From positions 1 to 23,558 of the forward strand of contig JAJPXK010000123.1 of NCBI GenBank assembly GCA_021205485.1: a DNA stretch of 23,558 nt, given 5' to 3'. The position numbers and the translations under genes are program-made. Under the pieces are notes generated by a model. The model was not told the origin of the DNA. It saw only the letters and a list, made by a program, of their open reading frames with translations, and ran no database searches. Positions 13,559-20,379 of this stretch are shown in pieces (the first letter of the stretch is position 1; each line of letters opens with the position of its first letter). Source of the stretch: Clostridia bacterium. Lineage in GTDB: Bacteria > Bacillota > Clostridia > Christensenellales > Borkfalkiaceae.

Positions 13559-14593
13559 ATGAAAAAGAATAAGGACGAAAAAGCCCTCGAGCTAAAAGAA
13601 AATCCCGAAGAACACAAGATGACCATCTTTGAGTACGAGGATAAATACGTAAAGAGGCAAAACAGCAAGGCGGCTTCGTTTTTTGTAAAAATGCTTGCCG
13701 CTGTGATAGGCGTCTTCCTCTTTACCTGCCTGTTTTTAGTCGCAATGAAGGTTTTTGACGTAAATATGTACGCAGGCATTGCCGTATCGGCCGCATGCGT
13801 CGTCATTTACATTTTTATTTACATAGTTCCCCTCGTCAGAATTTTCAAGACCGACTATTTTCAGACCAACGTAAATTCTCAGTCTGCCCGCGAGGCGCAG
13901 AGGCACAACAGGCGGGTGAGAACCAGCCTCGCCGAAAAAATCATTGACTTCAACGCGTCGGTGGACGGCCCCGGCTGGTACGACGACAAGACGGTGGTAG
14001 AGATGGCCGCCTGCCTTGTAAACAAGGATGACGAGGGCATAAAAAATTGCCTTACTACCCTCTACACCGGTTCGGTAAAAAAATCGGCCAACTCTATAAT
14101 CAGAAAAAACGCCGTAAAATGCGGAATGTATTCCGCCGTTTCACAAAACAGTACGGCCGACGCCGCCATAGTCGCCGTGATAGATCTGCAGATGGTAAAG
14201 GATATTGTGTTTTTGTACGGCTTCCGTCCGTCGGACGCAAAGCTTGCGAAAATATTCGCCAAAGTGGTGCAAAACGCGCTTGTGGCTTACGGATTAGGCA
14301 ACGTAAAGATAGGCAACGGCGTGGCGAAGGCTATAGGCGGGGCGGTATCGCCTATACTCGGTTCGGCGATATCCGTATTGGTGGACAGCTCTATCCAGGG
14401 GATAACAAACAGCGCCCTTACGGCTATGATAGGCTTCCAGACTATAAAATATCTCAATTTTGAGTATAAATTGCAGAACATTTTAGACGGAATAGAGATT
14501 ACCGAAACGCAGGAGGAGTTTGAAAAGACCTGCGAAGAGGTAGAGGCCGAGGTGAAAGCTTCGCGTAAAAAGAAGGTAAAAGAAGCGGGTTAA
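13559..14593 (+). CDS. Membrane protein with C-terminal DUF697-like domain
   Basis: A 344-residue protein: a charged N-terminus (1-38), two adjacent membrane segments (about 42-63 and 70-93), a soluble stretch of about 100 residues, a C-terminal domain (about 185-310) resembling DUF697/YcjF-type modules (SQNSTADAAIVAVIDLQMVKDIVFLYG), then a charged helix rich in Glu and Lys. SD GGAGG precedes ATG 13559. It starts 12 bases after rsmI and is likely in the same operon. DUF697 domains are often tied to GTPases or membrane stress proteins, but no GTPase is adjacent here and I cannot give a function. Its terminator is the repeat at 14596-14661. Confidence 0.75.
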   Translation: MKKNKDEKALELKENPEEHKMTIFEYEDKYVKRQNSKAASFFVKMLAAVIGVFLFTCLFLVAMKVFDVNMYAGIAVSAACVVIYIFIYIVPLVRIFKTDYFQTNVNSQSAREAQRHNRRVRTSLAEKIIDFNASVDGPGWYDDKTVVEMAACLVNKDDEGIKNCLTTLYTGSVKKSANSIIRKNAVKCGMYSAVSQNSTADAAIVAVIDLQMVKDIVFLYGFRPSDAKLAKIFAKVVQNALVAYGLGNVKIGNGVAKAIGGAVSPILGSAISVLVDSSIQGITNSALTAMIGFQTIKYLNFEYKLQNILDGIEITETQEEFEKTCEEVEAEVKASRKKKVKEAG

Positions 14594-14595
14594 AA

Positions 14596-14661
14596 TGCCG
14601 TTAGTTAAGGCATATATGCGGGTCAATTCAAAAAGCAGACGGCCAAGCGCCGTCTGCTTTT
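14596..14661. repeat. 66-bp direct repeat, copy 1, containing a bidirectional terminator
   Basis: Copy 1 matches 16840-16905 in 62 of 66 positions by my alignment (differences at 14604, 14644, 14645 and 14647). It contains the palindrome GCATATATGC, a bridge (GGGTCAATTC), and a terminator hairpin AAAGCAGACGGC...GCCGTCTGCTTT. Three of the four differences fall in the hairpin loop region, so the stem is kept. It lies between convergent genes and can end both the DUF697 gene and the esterase. Confidence 0.85.
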
Positions 14662-14680
14662 ATAGGTTGTTGTTTTAGAT

Positions 14681-16534
14681 TTAAGCGCTTTGCGCGTCGC
14701 CTGTTATAGCAAATGTAAAGTCGCTGAACTCAACTGCAATACCTCTTGCCGCGAACATGCAAAGGTAGATATAATTTTCATCGGTCGCCGTAAGCGAGAA
14801 ATCGGTATAAGTCGCCGTATAGGTGCTTGTGCCATCGGTTACCGTTACTTTGAATATCTGACCGCCGCCGGATATGCTAACGGTATATGTATCGCCTGCC
14901 GCCATTGCGCCAAATGCCGACTTCTTTGTCATAGAATCATCGGTTTTGCTGAATATGGCGTAGCTGTTGCTTGTGTCAAGCGCACCCGCCGCTATGTAGT
15001 TTGTGGAAATTGCTGTGTCGTATGTATCTATGTACATATCGTCGCGAAGCATAAGGCCAAAGCCTGACTGATTTGACGCGCCGCTGCCTACCGCTGTCAG
15101 TTTTACTGTTACGCTCGCCGCAAACGTCTTGCTTACGTCTATCTGTGTAAATATGGCGCCTAAACCGTCTTTGGATGATGATAATTTGCCGTTGTTGCTT
15201 GAGCTGTTGTCAATAGTGTATACGCTGTCGGTATTGGTGAATGTGTAGTTGCTAAGCTTTGAGGCTCCGCCGACGTCGCCGAATACCGTTTTATAAAGAT
15301 TATAAGATGTGGAACCGTCTACAGAATCTGTTACAGTACTGTAACCTGTGGATGAGAGGGTAGGCGCGGAGTAAGGCTTATATTCGTAAGAAGAATTATA
15401 TGCCGCTTCAAGATCGTTCGCCTTTGTAGGTTCTGTTATGTTGTCTAATACATAGTAACCTAAATTGCAGGTTTTTCTCGCTGTTTGCAAAGCTGTGGCT
15501 ATCTGGTAAGAAATCATTTTGGCGCCGTACATATTGATATGCGTGCTGTCCATACCGTCAGGTACAACGCTTACCGTTTCTCCCGTTTCGCTTCCCTTTA
15601 ACGCTACGCTTCTCGCTGTTTCGTCGCCGTCTTCAGCATGTTTTGCCTTTGTGAAAGCGTGGAACCATTGAGCTTCCTCGCCGAGGGTGGTATAAAGTTC
15701 GGTTGTTATTGTGGTAAGATCTACGCAAGTAACGCTGTAATTTTCCGCAAGGTTGCGTATGCACGCCGCATAATCGCCGTCGCTCGTCACATGGCCTGAA
15801 CTGCCTGTGTAGTTTGAACTTGAATTGTAACGGACTATAGGTGTGCAAAGTATAGGGGTTGCTCCCTTTTCTATAGCTACTGCTATGTAATAATTATAGA
15901 GGTAGTACTGGAAGGTGCCCTCTGTTTCGGCTGCGTTAAGCGTAGGCGCTGTATATCTTTCTGCATCGTCAGACTTTTCGTCGTTGTGGCCGAAACCTAT
16001 TATAAGGTAATCGCCTTCCGATATGCTGCTTGTAAGGGTTGTGTAGTTGTCTTCAGAAATAAAGCTCTTGGAGCTTCTGCCGGACAGCGCCAGGTTTTTG
16101 ACGGTGACATATGTGCTGTCTACATAGTTGCCGAACTGCGTGCCGTAGCCGTAGCGGGGCAGGTAGTAACTGTCAGAAAATTCGCACACCGTGCTGTCGC
16201 CTACAAAATAGACGGTGGTAGAAGAAAGAGTGTATTCATCGTCTTCTTCCTCGTCGTCTCCGCTTTCCTCGGTTCCCGTGCTTTCCTCATCTCCCGAGCT
16301 CTCTTCAACGCCTGAACTGTCTTCGGTACTGCTTTCCTCGGCGACAGAACTCTCTTCAACGCTGCTTTCTTCGGCGGTTGAGCTTTCTTCTGTATTGCTG
16401 CTTTCCGTTGCGCCGCTTTCCGAACCGCTGTTGGTTGAAGTGTCGCCGTTGCCGCTGCACGCCGCTGCGAACATCATCGCAGAAGCGAGACCGCAGGAAA
16501 CAAGGGCGGCGAAAAACTTCTTCAATTTTAGCAT
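14681..16534 (-). CDS. Secreted SGNH (CE12-like) esterase lipoprotein
   Basis: 617 residues from ATG 16534, chosen because CAGGAGAG precedes it and a lipoprotein signal follows: KLKKFF, a hydrophobic core, and FAAAC (Cys26). Residues 27-104 are a Glu/Ser-rich linker with repeated EESS. The catalytic domain spans about 105-360: GDS with Ser114, LSGRSSKSF (Gly152), GHND with Asn184, and DSTH with Asp329 and His332. This block set and GRSSKSF point to rhamnogalacturonan acetylesterases (CE12), which remove acetyl groups from pectin. The C-terminal part (about 430-617, with GFGLMLRDDMYID) looks like a ConA-like or carbohydrate-binding beta-sandwich. It is exported and anchored at the outer face of the membrane. 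The substrate is inferred from motifs only. Confidence 0.85.
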   Translation of the reverse strand: MLKLKKFFAALVSCGLASAMMFAAACSGNGDTSTNSGSESGATESSNTEESSTAEESSVEESSVAEESSTEDSSGVEESSGDEESTGTEESGDDEEEDDEYTLSSTTVYFVGDSTVCEFSDSYYLPRYGYGTQFGNYVDSTYVTVKNLALSGRSSKSFISEDNYTTLTSSISEGDYLIIGFGHNDEKSDDAERYTAPTLNAAETEGTFQYYLYNYYIAVAIEKGATPILCTPIVRYNSSSNYTGSSGHVTSDGDYAACIRNLAENYSVTCVDLTTITTELYTTLGEEAQWFHAFTKAKHAEDGDETARSVALKGSETGETVSVVPDGMDSTHINMYGAKMISYQIATALQTARKTCNLGYYVLDNITEPTKANDLEAAYNSSYEYKPYSAPTLSSTGYSTVTDSVDGSTSYNLYKTVFGDVGGASKLSNYTFTNTDSVYTIDNSSSNNGKLSSSKDGLGAIFTQIDVSKTFAASVTVKLTAVGSGASNQSGFGLMLRDDMYIDTYDTAISTNYIAAGALDTSNSYAIFSKTDDSMTKKSAFGAMAAGDTYTVSISGGGQIFKVTVTDGTSTYTATYTDFSLTATDENYIYLCMFAARGIAVEFSDFTFAITGDAQSA

Positions 16535-16726
16535 AATTTCTCTCCTGAAGCCGCAAAAATTTTCGCTCCGACTATACGTATTTACCCGGAACGCATACGC
16601 GGTACAGAGTATGTACAAAAAAGGTATACATATTTCGTACGGCAAATTGCTGCTTAAAAACGCTGAAATTTGCGTAAAAAACAGCAATTTAAGTAACATT
16701 TTTGCGGTAATTTTGATGCCAGTTTA

Positions 16727-16756
16727 AGTATACCATTTCAGACTGTGTAAAGTCAA
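16727..16756 (-). promoter_or_regulatory. Probable promoter of the esterase gene
   Basis: On the minus strand TTGACT (16756-16751), an 18-base spacer, then TATACT (16732-16727). The start codon lies about 190 bases downstream, so there would be a long AT-rich leader (16535-16720) in which I see no ORF or obvious riboswitch. Confidence 0.65.
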
Positions 16757-16839
16757 TTAATTATCAGTTTTTGTGAAATAAATTTTCTCTTTTTGTTAAA
16801 TATGTTCATTTTTATGGGCGATATAATTATGGATAATTT

Positions 16840-16905
16840 TGCCGTTAATTAAGGCATATATGCGGGTCAATTCAAAAAGCAGACGGCGTAACGCCGTCTG
16901 CTTTT
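16840..16905. repeat. 66-bp direct repeat, copy 2, mnmA terminator
   Basis: Same orientation as the copy at 14596-14661, with an offset of 2244 bases. The hairpin is AAAAGCAGACGGCG (16875-16888), TAA loop, CGCCGTCTGCTTTT (16892-16905). On the minus strand it lies directly after the mnmA stop and would end that transcript. Confidence 0.85.
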
Positions 16906-16920
16906 GCAGCTTTTTGTGAT

Positions 16921-17997
16921 TTAATATATTACCGTGTCTATCACGCCGCCGCCTATGCACTGGTCGCCGCAATACAGTACTGCGTACTGCCCTTCGGTCA
17001 CCGCCCGCTGGCGATCGGCGAATTCTATTTTCATACTGTCGCCCGAAACGGTGACTTTTACCTTTTGTTCGGGCTGGCGGTAACGGAATTTTGCCGTGCA
17101 TTCAAAAGTTTTTTCAGGCAGATCGAAGCCTATAAAATTGAGCCCAGTCGCCGCGCACGCTGCCGAGTAGAGGGGCGTTTCGTCGCCGTGCGAAACGTAG
17201 AGAACATTGTTTTGCAGATCCTTTTTTACGACAAACCATCTGCCCTCTTCGCCGCGCGTTCCGCCGAGGTTCAGACCCTTTCGTTGGCCTATAGTATAGT
17301 ACATAAGCCCGATATGCTCGCCTACAACCCTGCCGTCTAACGTGCGGATCTGCCCGCTTTGCGCGGGCAGGTAATTTTGCAAAAATTTACGGAAATTTCT
17401 TTCGCCTATAAAGCAGATGCCCGTGCTATCCTTCTTTTCCGCCGTGGCGAGGCCGTTTTGCTCGGCGATGGCCCTTACTTCGGGTTTTGTAAGGCCCGAA
17501 AGGGGAAAAATTACGTTTTCAAGCTGGCTTTCTTTCACCTGGTTTAAAAAGTAGGTCTGGTCCTTGCCCGCATCTTTCGCCTTGAGCAGGCGGTGCCTGC
17601 CGTTTTCGTGCGATATGCCGCAGTAGTGCCCCGTCGCGATATAGTCGGCCCCTAATTTTGCGGCGTACTCGCGGAACGGGCCGAATTTTATCTCTCTGTT
17701 GCACAAAACGTCGGGGTTTGGCGTCCTGCCTGCCTTGTATTCCGAGAGGAAATAGGTGAATACCCTGTCGTAGTATTCTTTGGAAAAGTTGACGGTGTAG
17801 TAGGGGATATCCAGCTTGCCGCATACGCGCCTCACGTCAGAAAAGTCGGTTTCGGCGGTGCATGCGCCCGACTGGTCGTCTTCTTCCCAGTTGAGCATAA
17901 AGAGCCCCGTAACATCGTACCCCTGTTGTTTTAAAATTAACGCGGCTACCGAGCTGTCTACGCCGCCGCTCATGCCGACTACTACCGATTTTTTCAT
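16921..17997 (-). CDS. mnmA: tRNA 2-thiouridylase MnmA
   Basis: 358 residues from ATG 17997. An upstream in-frame start at 18057 is rejected because it lies before the -10 box of the promoter at 18073-18046. The PP-loop SGGVDSS (10-16) binds ATP; Cys99 in DVLCNREIKF and Cys195 in STGICFIGER are the catalytic cysteines. GHYCGIS, YTIGQRKGLNLGG and the C-terminal beta-barrel are normal. MnmA adds sulfur to U34 of tRNA-Lys, -Glu and -Gln, with sulfur supplied by a cysteine desulfurase not seen here. SD is weak (AAGG, 11 bases upstream). Confidence 0.97.
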   Translation of the reverse strand: MKKSVVVGMSGGVDSSVAALILKQQGYDVTGLFMLNWEEDDQSGACTAETDFSDVRRVCGKLDIPYYTVNFSKEYYDRVFTYFLSEYKAGRTPNPDVLCNREIKFGPFREYAAKLGADYIATGHYCGISHENGRHRLLKAKDAGKDQTYFLNQVKESQLENVIFPLSGLTKPEVRAIAEQNGLATAEKKDSTGICFIGERNFRKFLQNYLPAQSGQIRTLDGRVVGEHIGLMYYTIGQRKGLNLGGTRGEEGRWFVVKKDLQNNVLYVSHGDETPLYSAACAATGLNFIGFDLPEKTFECTAKFRYRQPEQKVKVTVSGDSMKIEFADRQRAVTEGQYAVLYCGDQCIGGGVIDTVIY

Positions 17998-18045
17998 CTT
18001 TATATTTGCCTTGATAAATTTTGACGCTTTGCTTTCGCTAAATTC

Positions 18046-18096
18046 AGTATAACACAAAAAAAATTAATTGCAAAGCGTGAAAGGGTGTGGTATAAT
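18046..18096. promoter_or_regulatory. Divergent promoters sharing one palindromic -35 box
   Basis: TTGCAA at 18068-18073 is its own reverse complement. On the plus strand it is followed after 17 bases by TATAAT (18091-18096), driving DUF4250 and tRNA-Arg. On the minus strand it is followed after 16 bases by TATACT (18051-18046), driving mnmA. Confidence 0.7.
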
Positions 18097-18123
18097 AATT
18101 TTTACTTAAAAGGGGGTAAGCGG

Positions 18124-18300
18124 ATGGAACTTCCTGAAGATGATTTTATTTTGCTTTCGGTTATCAATATGAAGCTTCGCGACGGCTGCCCGTCTTTAGA
18201 AGAGCTCTGCTTCGAATCGGGCTGGGAATATGCCTCGGTTACCGCCAGACTTAAGTCGGCGGGGTATGTTTACAGCGAAGAAAAGAACAGAGTTGAATAA
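18124..18300 (+). CDS. DUF4250 family protein (58 aa)
   Basis: A 58-residue protein from ATG 18124 that matches what I know of DUF4250: an N-terminal LPEDDFILLSVINMKLRDGCPSLEELC-like segment and a C-terminal end GYVYSEEKNRVE, of standard length for the family. SD AAGGGGGT precedes the start by several bases. Function unknown; it may be a small HTH-like protein. The stop codon is only five bases before tRNA-Arg, with no promoter between them, so both are probably made from one transcript. Confidence 0.85.
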   Translation: MELPEDDFILLSVINMKLRDGCPSLEELCFESGWEYASVTARLKSAGYVYSEEKNRVE

Positions 18301-18305
18301 TTTAT

Positions 18306-18381
18306 GTGCTTGTAGTCTAATTGGATAAAACAAGGGCCTCCGACGCCCTCGTTGAGAGTTCGAGCCTCTCCAGGCACACCA
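18306..18381 (+). tRNA. tRNA-Arg (anticodon CCG)
   Basis: A 76-nt cloverleaf with encoded CCA. Acceptor GTGCTTG pairs with CAGGCAC (one T-G), discriminator A. D arm GTCT/AAAC has a C-A mismatch at the third pair. Anticodon stem AGGGC/GCCCT encloses the loop CTCCGAC, giving anticodon CCG for the codon CGG. The T arm is GAGAG/CTCTC with loop TTCGAGC. The variable loop is four bases. Confidence 0.93.
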
Positions 18382-18411
18382 AAGGGAACAGCATTAGCTG
18401 TTCCCTTTTTT
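18381..18411 (+). terminator. Terminator of DUF4250-tRNA-Arg transcript
   Basis: AAAGGGAACAGC (18381-18392) pairs perfectly with GCTGTTCCCTTT (18397-18408), loop ATTA, and T-run to 18411. The first base is the last base of the tRNA CCA. Confidence 0.93.
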
Positions 18412-18439
18412 GAGTTTTATGATATTTTCGCCATATGGC

Positions 18440-18593
18440 CTCCCCTAATAGGGGAGGAGGACCGCTTGCGGTGGAGGGGTTTGTGTGAAATAAGGAGGAA
18501 CCCCTCAGTCTGCTACGCAGCCAGCTCCCCTAATAGGGGAGCCTTAACAGAGGTGTGCAAAGTTTCGGGCTACGTCCTCACACAGAATGACAG
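18440..18593. repeat. Cluster of hairpin repeats between tRNA-Arg and pdxT
   Basis: CTCCCCTAATAGGGGAG occurs at 18440-18456 and 18525-18541. The first belongs to a minus-oriented module together with CCGC-AA-GCGG (core 18459-18474); the second to a plus-oriented module beginning AACCCCTCAGTC at 18499. A third unit at 18551-18593 (AGGTGTGCAAAGTTTCGGGC...) recurs at 21986-22029. No gene is seen. Confidence 0.8.
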
Positions 18594-18618
18594 GAGAACG
18601 CTCGCAAATAGCGTAAAA

Positions 18619-19188
18619 TTACGCATTTTTCATCATATCTATAAAATATTCGTGTATGCGGGTATCTTTGGTAAGCTCGGGGTGAAACGCCGTCGCAAGC
18701 TGGTTGTTCTCCCTCGCGGCGACTATTTTGCCGTCAAATTCGGCCAAAACCTTGGTTTCGCCGTAAACGTCGGCGATATACGGCGCCCGTATAAACACGG
18801 CGGGGAACTTCCCCGCGCCTTTAAAGTCTACCTCGGCCGAAAAACTTCCGAGTTGCCTGCCGTAGGCGTTCCGCTTTGCCTCTATATCCATGGTGGCGAG
18901 CCTCGCCCTGAAGTCATTTGTTATGTTTTTGGCCAAGAGGATAAGCCCCGCGCACGTTCCGAAGGTCGGCAAGCCGCTTAAAATAAGCTGTTTTAGCCTT
19001 TCAAGCATGTCAAGTTCGGTCAAAAGTTTTATCATTACGGTGGACTCCCCGCCGGGGATTACAAGCCCGTCAAATTGCTGATTCAAATCGCTTGCTTTTC
19101 GCAATTCAACCGTGGATATGCCTAAACTATTCAGCATTTTCCCGTGTTCTGAGAACGCCCCCTGAAGGCATAAAATTCCCGCTTTCAT
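18619..19188 (-). CDS. pdxT: PLP synthase glutaminase subunit PdxT
   Basis: 189 residues from ATG 19188, which shares one base with the pdxS stop (TGATG), so the two are coupled. The class I glutaminase motif set is complete: GGEST (47-51 region), the nucleophile Cys79 in FGTCAGLI, and His169/Glu171 in FHPEL. It frees ammonia from glutamine and passes it to PdxS in the 12+12 PLP synthase. Longer in-frame extension upstream reads across pdxS in another frame and is not used. No strong terminator follows. Confidence 0.97.
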   Translation of the reverse strand: MKAGILCLQGAFSEHGKMLNSLGISTVELRKASDLNQQFDGLVIPGGESTVMIKLLTELDMLERLKQLILSGLPTFGTCAGLILLAKNITNDFRARLATMDIEAKRNAYGRQLGSFSAEVDFKGAGKFPAVFIRAPYIADVYGETKVLAEFDGKIVAARENNQLATAFHPELTKDTRIHEYFIDMMKNA

Positions 19189-20063
19189 CACTTGCCGCGT
19201 TCCGCCATCAAAAGGGCTATTTCCTGTTCGTTTATGCCGACCATCGCTTCGCCTAAATCTTCCGAAAGTTCGGCGATAAGCTTTGCGTCGGTATAGTTTG
19301 TCACAGCCTGCACTATGGCCCTCGCCCGCTTTGCGGGGTTGCCCGACTTGAATATTCCGCTGCCTACAAATACGCCTTCGGCGCCTAACTGCATCATAAG
19401 CGAAGCGTCGGCGGGGGTGGCTACGCCGCCTGCGGCAAAGTTGACTACGGGCAGTTTGCCGTTTTCGTGAACGTAAAACGCTAAATCGTAGGGAACCTGC
19501 AGCTTTTTCGCCGCCTCGTATACCTCGTCCTGTGACATAGATACCAGCCTGCGTATTTCGGCGTTCATCGCCCGCATATGCCTCACCGCCTGCACAATAT
19601 CGCCAGTGCCGGGCTCGCCCTTTGTCCTTATCATCGAAGACCCTTCGTTTATACGCCTTAAAGCTTCGCCTAAATCCCTCGCCCCGCACACAAAGGGAAC
19701 TTTAAATTGCCGTTTGTCTATGTGGTAGACGTCGTCTGCGGGGGAGAGAACTTCCGATTCGTCTATGTAGTCTATCTCTATCGCCTGTAAAACCTGAGCC
19801 TCGGCGAAGTGGCCTATGCGGCATTTTGCCATTACGGGGATAGAGACGGCCTGTTGTATGCCCTTGATCATTTTAGGGTCTGACATTCTTGAAACCCCGC
19901 CAGCCGCGCGTATATCCGCAGGGATGCGTTCCAGAGCCATTACGGCGCAGGCGCCCGCGTCTTCGGCGATTTTAGCCTGCTCGGGCGTGGTGACGTCCAT
20001 AATTACCCCGCCCTTGAGCATCTGCGCAAGATTTTTGTTGAGTTCGTAACGTGAGTTTTCCAT
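19188..20063 (-). CDS. pdxS: PLP synthase subunit PdxS
   Basis: 291 residues, the usual length. It builds pyridoxal 5'-phosphate from ribose 5-phosphate, glyceraldehyde 3-phosphate and ammonia. VIMDVTTPEQA (20-30) with Asp23, Lys80 in PVMAKCRIGHFAEAQ, and Lys148 in MIRTKGEPGTGD are the key active-site residues of the family. SD GAGGT lies six bases before ATG 20063. It is first in an operon with pdxT. PLP made here would serve the aminotransferase and decarboxylase in this window as well as many other enzymes. Confidence 0.98.
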   Translation of the reverse strand: MENSRYELNKNLAQMLKGGVIMDVTTPEQAKIAEDAGACAVMALERIPADIRAAGGVSRMSDPKMIKGIQQAVSIPVMAKCRIGHFAEAQVLQAIEIDYIDESEVLSPADDVYHIDKRQFKVPFVCGARDLGEALRRINEGSSMIRTKGEPGTGDIVQAVRHMRAMNAEIRRLVSMSQDEVYEAAKKLQVPYDLAFYVHENGKLPVVNFAAGGVATPADASLMMQLGAEGVFVGSGIFKSGNPAKRARAIVQAVTNYTDAKLIAELSEDLGEAMVGINEQEIALLMAERGK

Positions 20064-20081
20064 AATTTACCTCGCTTTTTG

Positions 20082-20138
20082 TACTGACGTACAGTATACC
20101 TGCATACTGATATTATTAAAATAACCAAATTAAGTAAA
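20082..20138 (-). promoter_or_regulatory. pdxST promoter and downstream half-site cluster
   Basis: On the minus strand TTTACT (20138-20133), 17 bases, TAATAT (20115-20110). Just after the expected start of transcription are three copies of the half-site TACTG/CAGTA: 20082-20086, 20092-20096 (inverted) and 20105-20109, making TACTG-N5-CAGTAT and CAGTAT-N6-ATACTG. Placement over the start site suggests a repressor site; no MocR-type PdxR gene is seen nearby. Confidence 0.55.
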
Positions 20139-20204
20139 GTTTATAGTACCAGTTAGAGTGAAGCGGTAAATTATCGCCATATTATAAACGGCCGAACATT
20201 TTAT

Positions 20205-20290
20205 GTCATCCTGAGCAAGGAAAGCCAGATTAACACCTCATCCACCGCAAGCGGTCCCCCTTCCCCTGCAGGGGAATGCTACAATGCGGT
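20205..20290. repeat. Hairpin repeat module in the pdxS-GH43 intergenic region
   Basis: The divergent gap 20064-20379 holds, besides two promoters, a unit starting GTCATCCTGAGC at 20205 and a module with CCACCGCAAGCGGTCC (20242-20257, inverted copy at 18459-18474) followed by CCCCTGCAGGGG near 20263-20274. No coding sequence seen. Confidence 0.7.
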
Positions 20291-20315
20291 TTACCTATTA
20301 TTTTCTACAATGCTG

Positions 20316-20344
20316 TTGACAGGCGGGGTTATTAATAGTAAAAT
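20316..20344 (+). promoter_or_regulatory. Promoter of the GH43 gene
   Basis: TTGACA (20316-20321), 17 bases, then TAAAAT (20339-20344). The leader is about 30 bases with SD AAGGAG. Confidence 0.85.
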
Positions 20345-20379
20345 ATTGTTACAAAACAACTTGTCTTTAAGGAGATTTT

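Noticed and set aside
16535..16699. N-terminal extension of the esterase ORF by 55 codons
   Set aside because: The good SD and lipoprotein signal belong to ATG 16534; the extension would bury the signal peptide.
16215..16727. 170-aa Ser-rich plus-strand ORF opposite the esterase linker
   Set aside because: Mirror of the Glu/Ser repeat coding region; no SD and it crosses the esterase leader.
18001..18057. MnmA N-terminal extension of 20 residues
   Set aside because: It overlaps the mnmA -10 region, and the family normally begins shortly before the SGGVDSS loop.
18352..18981. 209-aa plus-strand ORF over tRNA end, repeats and pdxT
   Set aside because: It begins inside the tRNA, crosses a terminator and hairpin repeats, and is antisense to pdxT.
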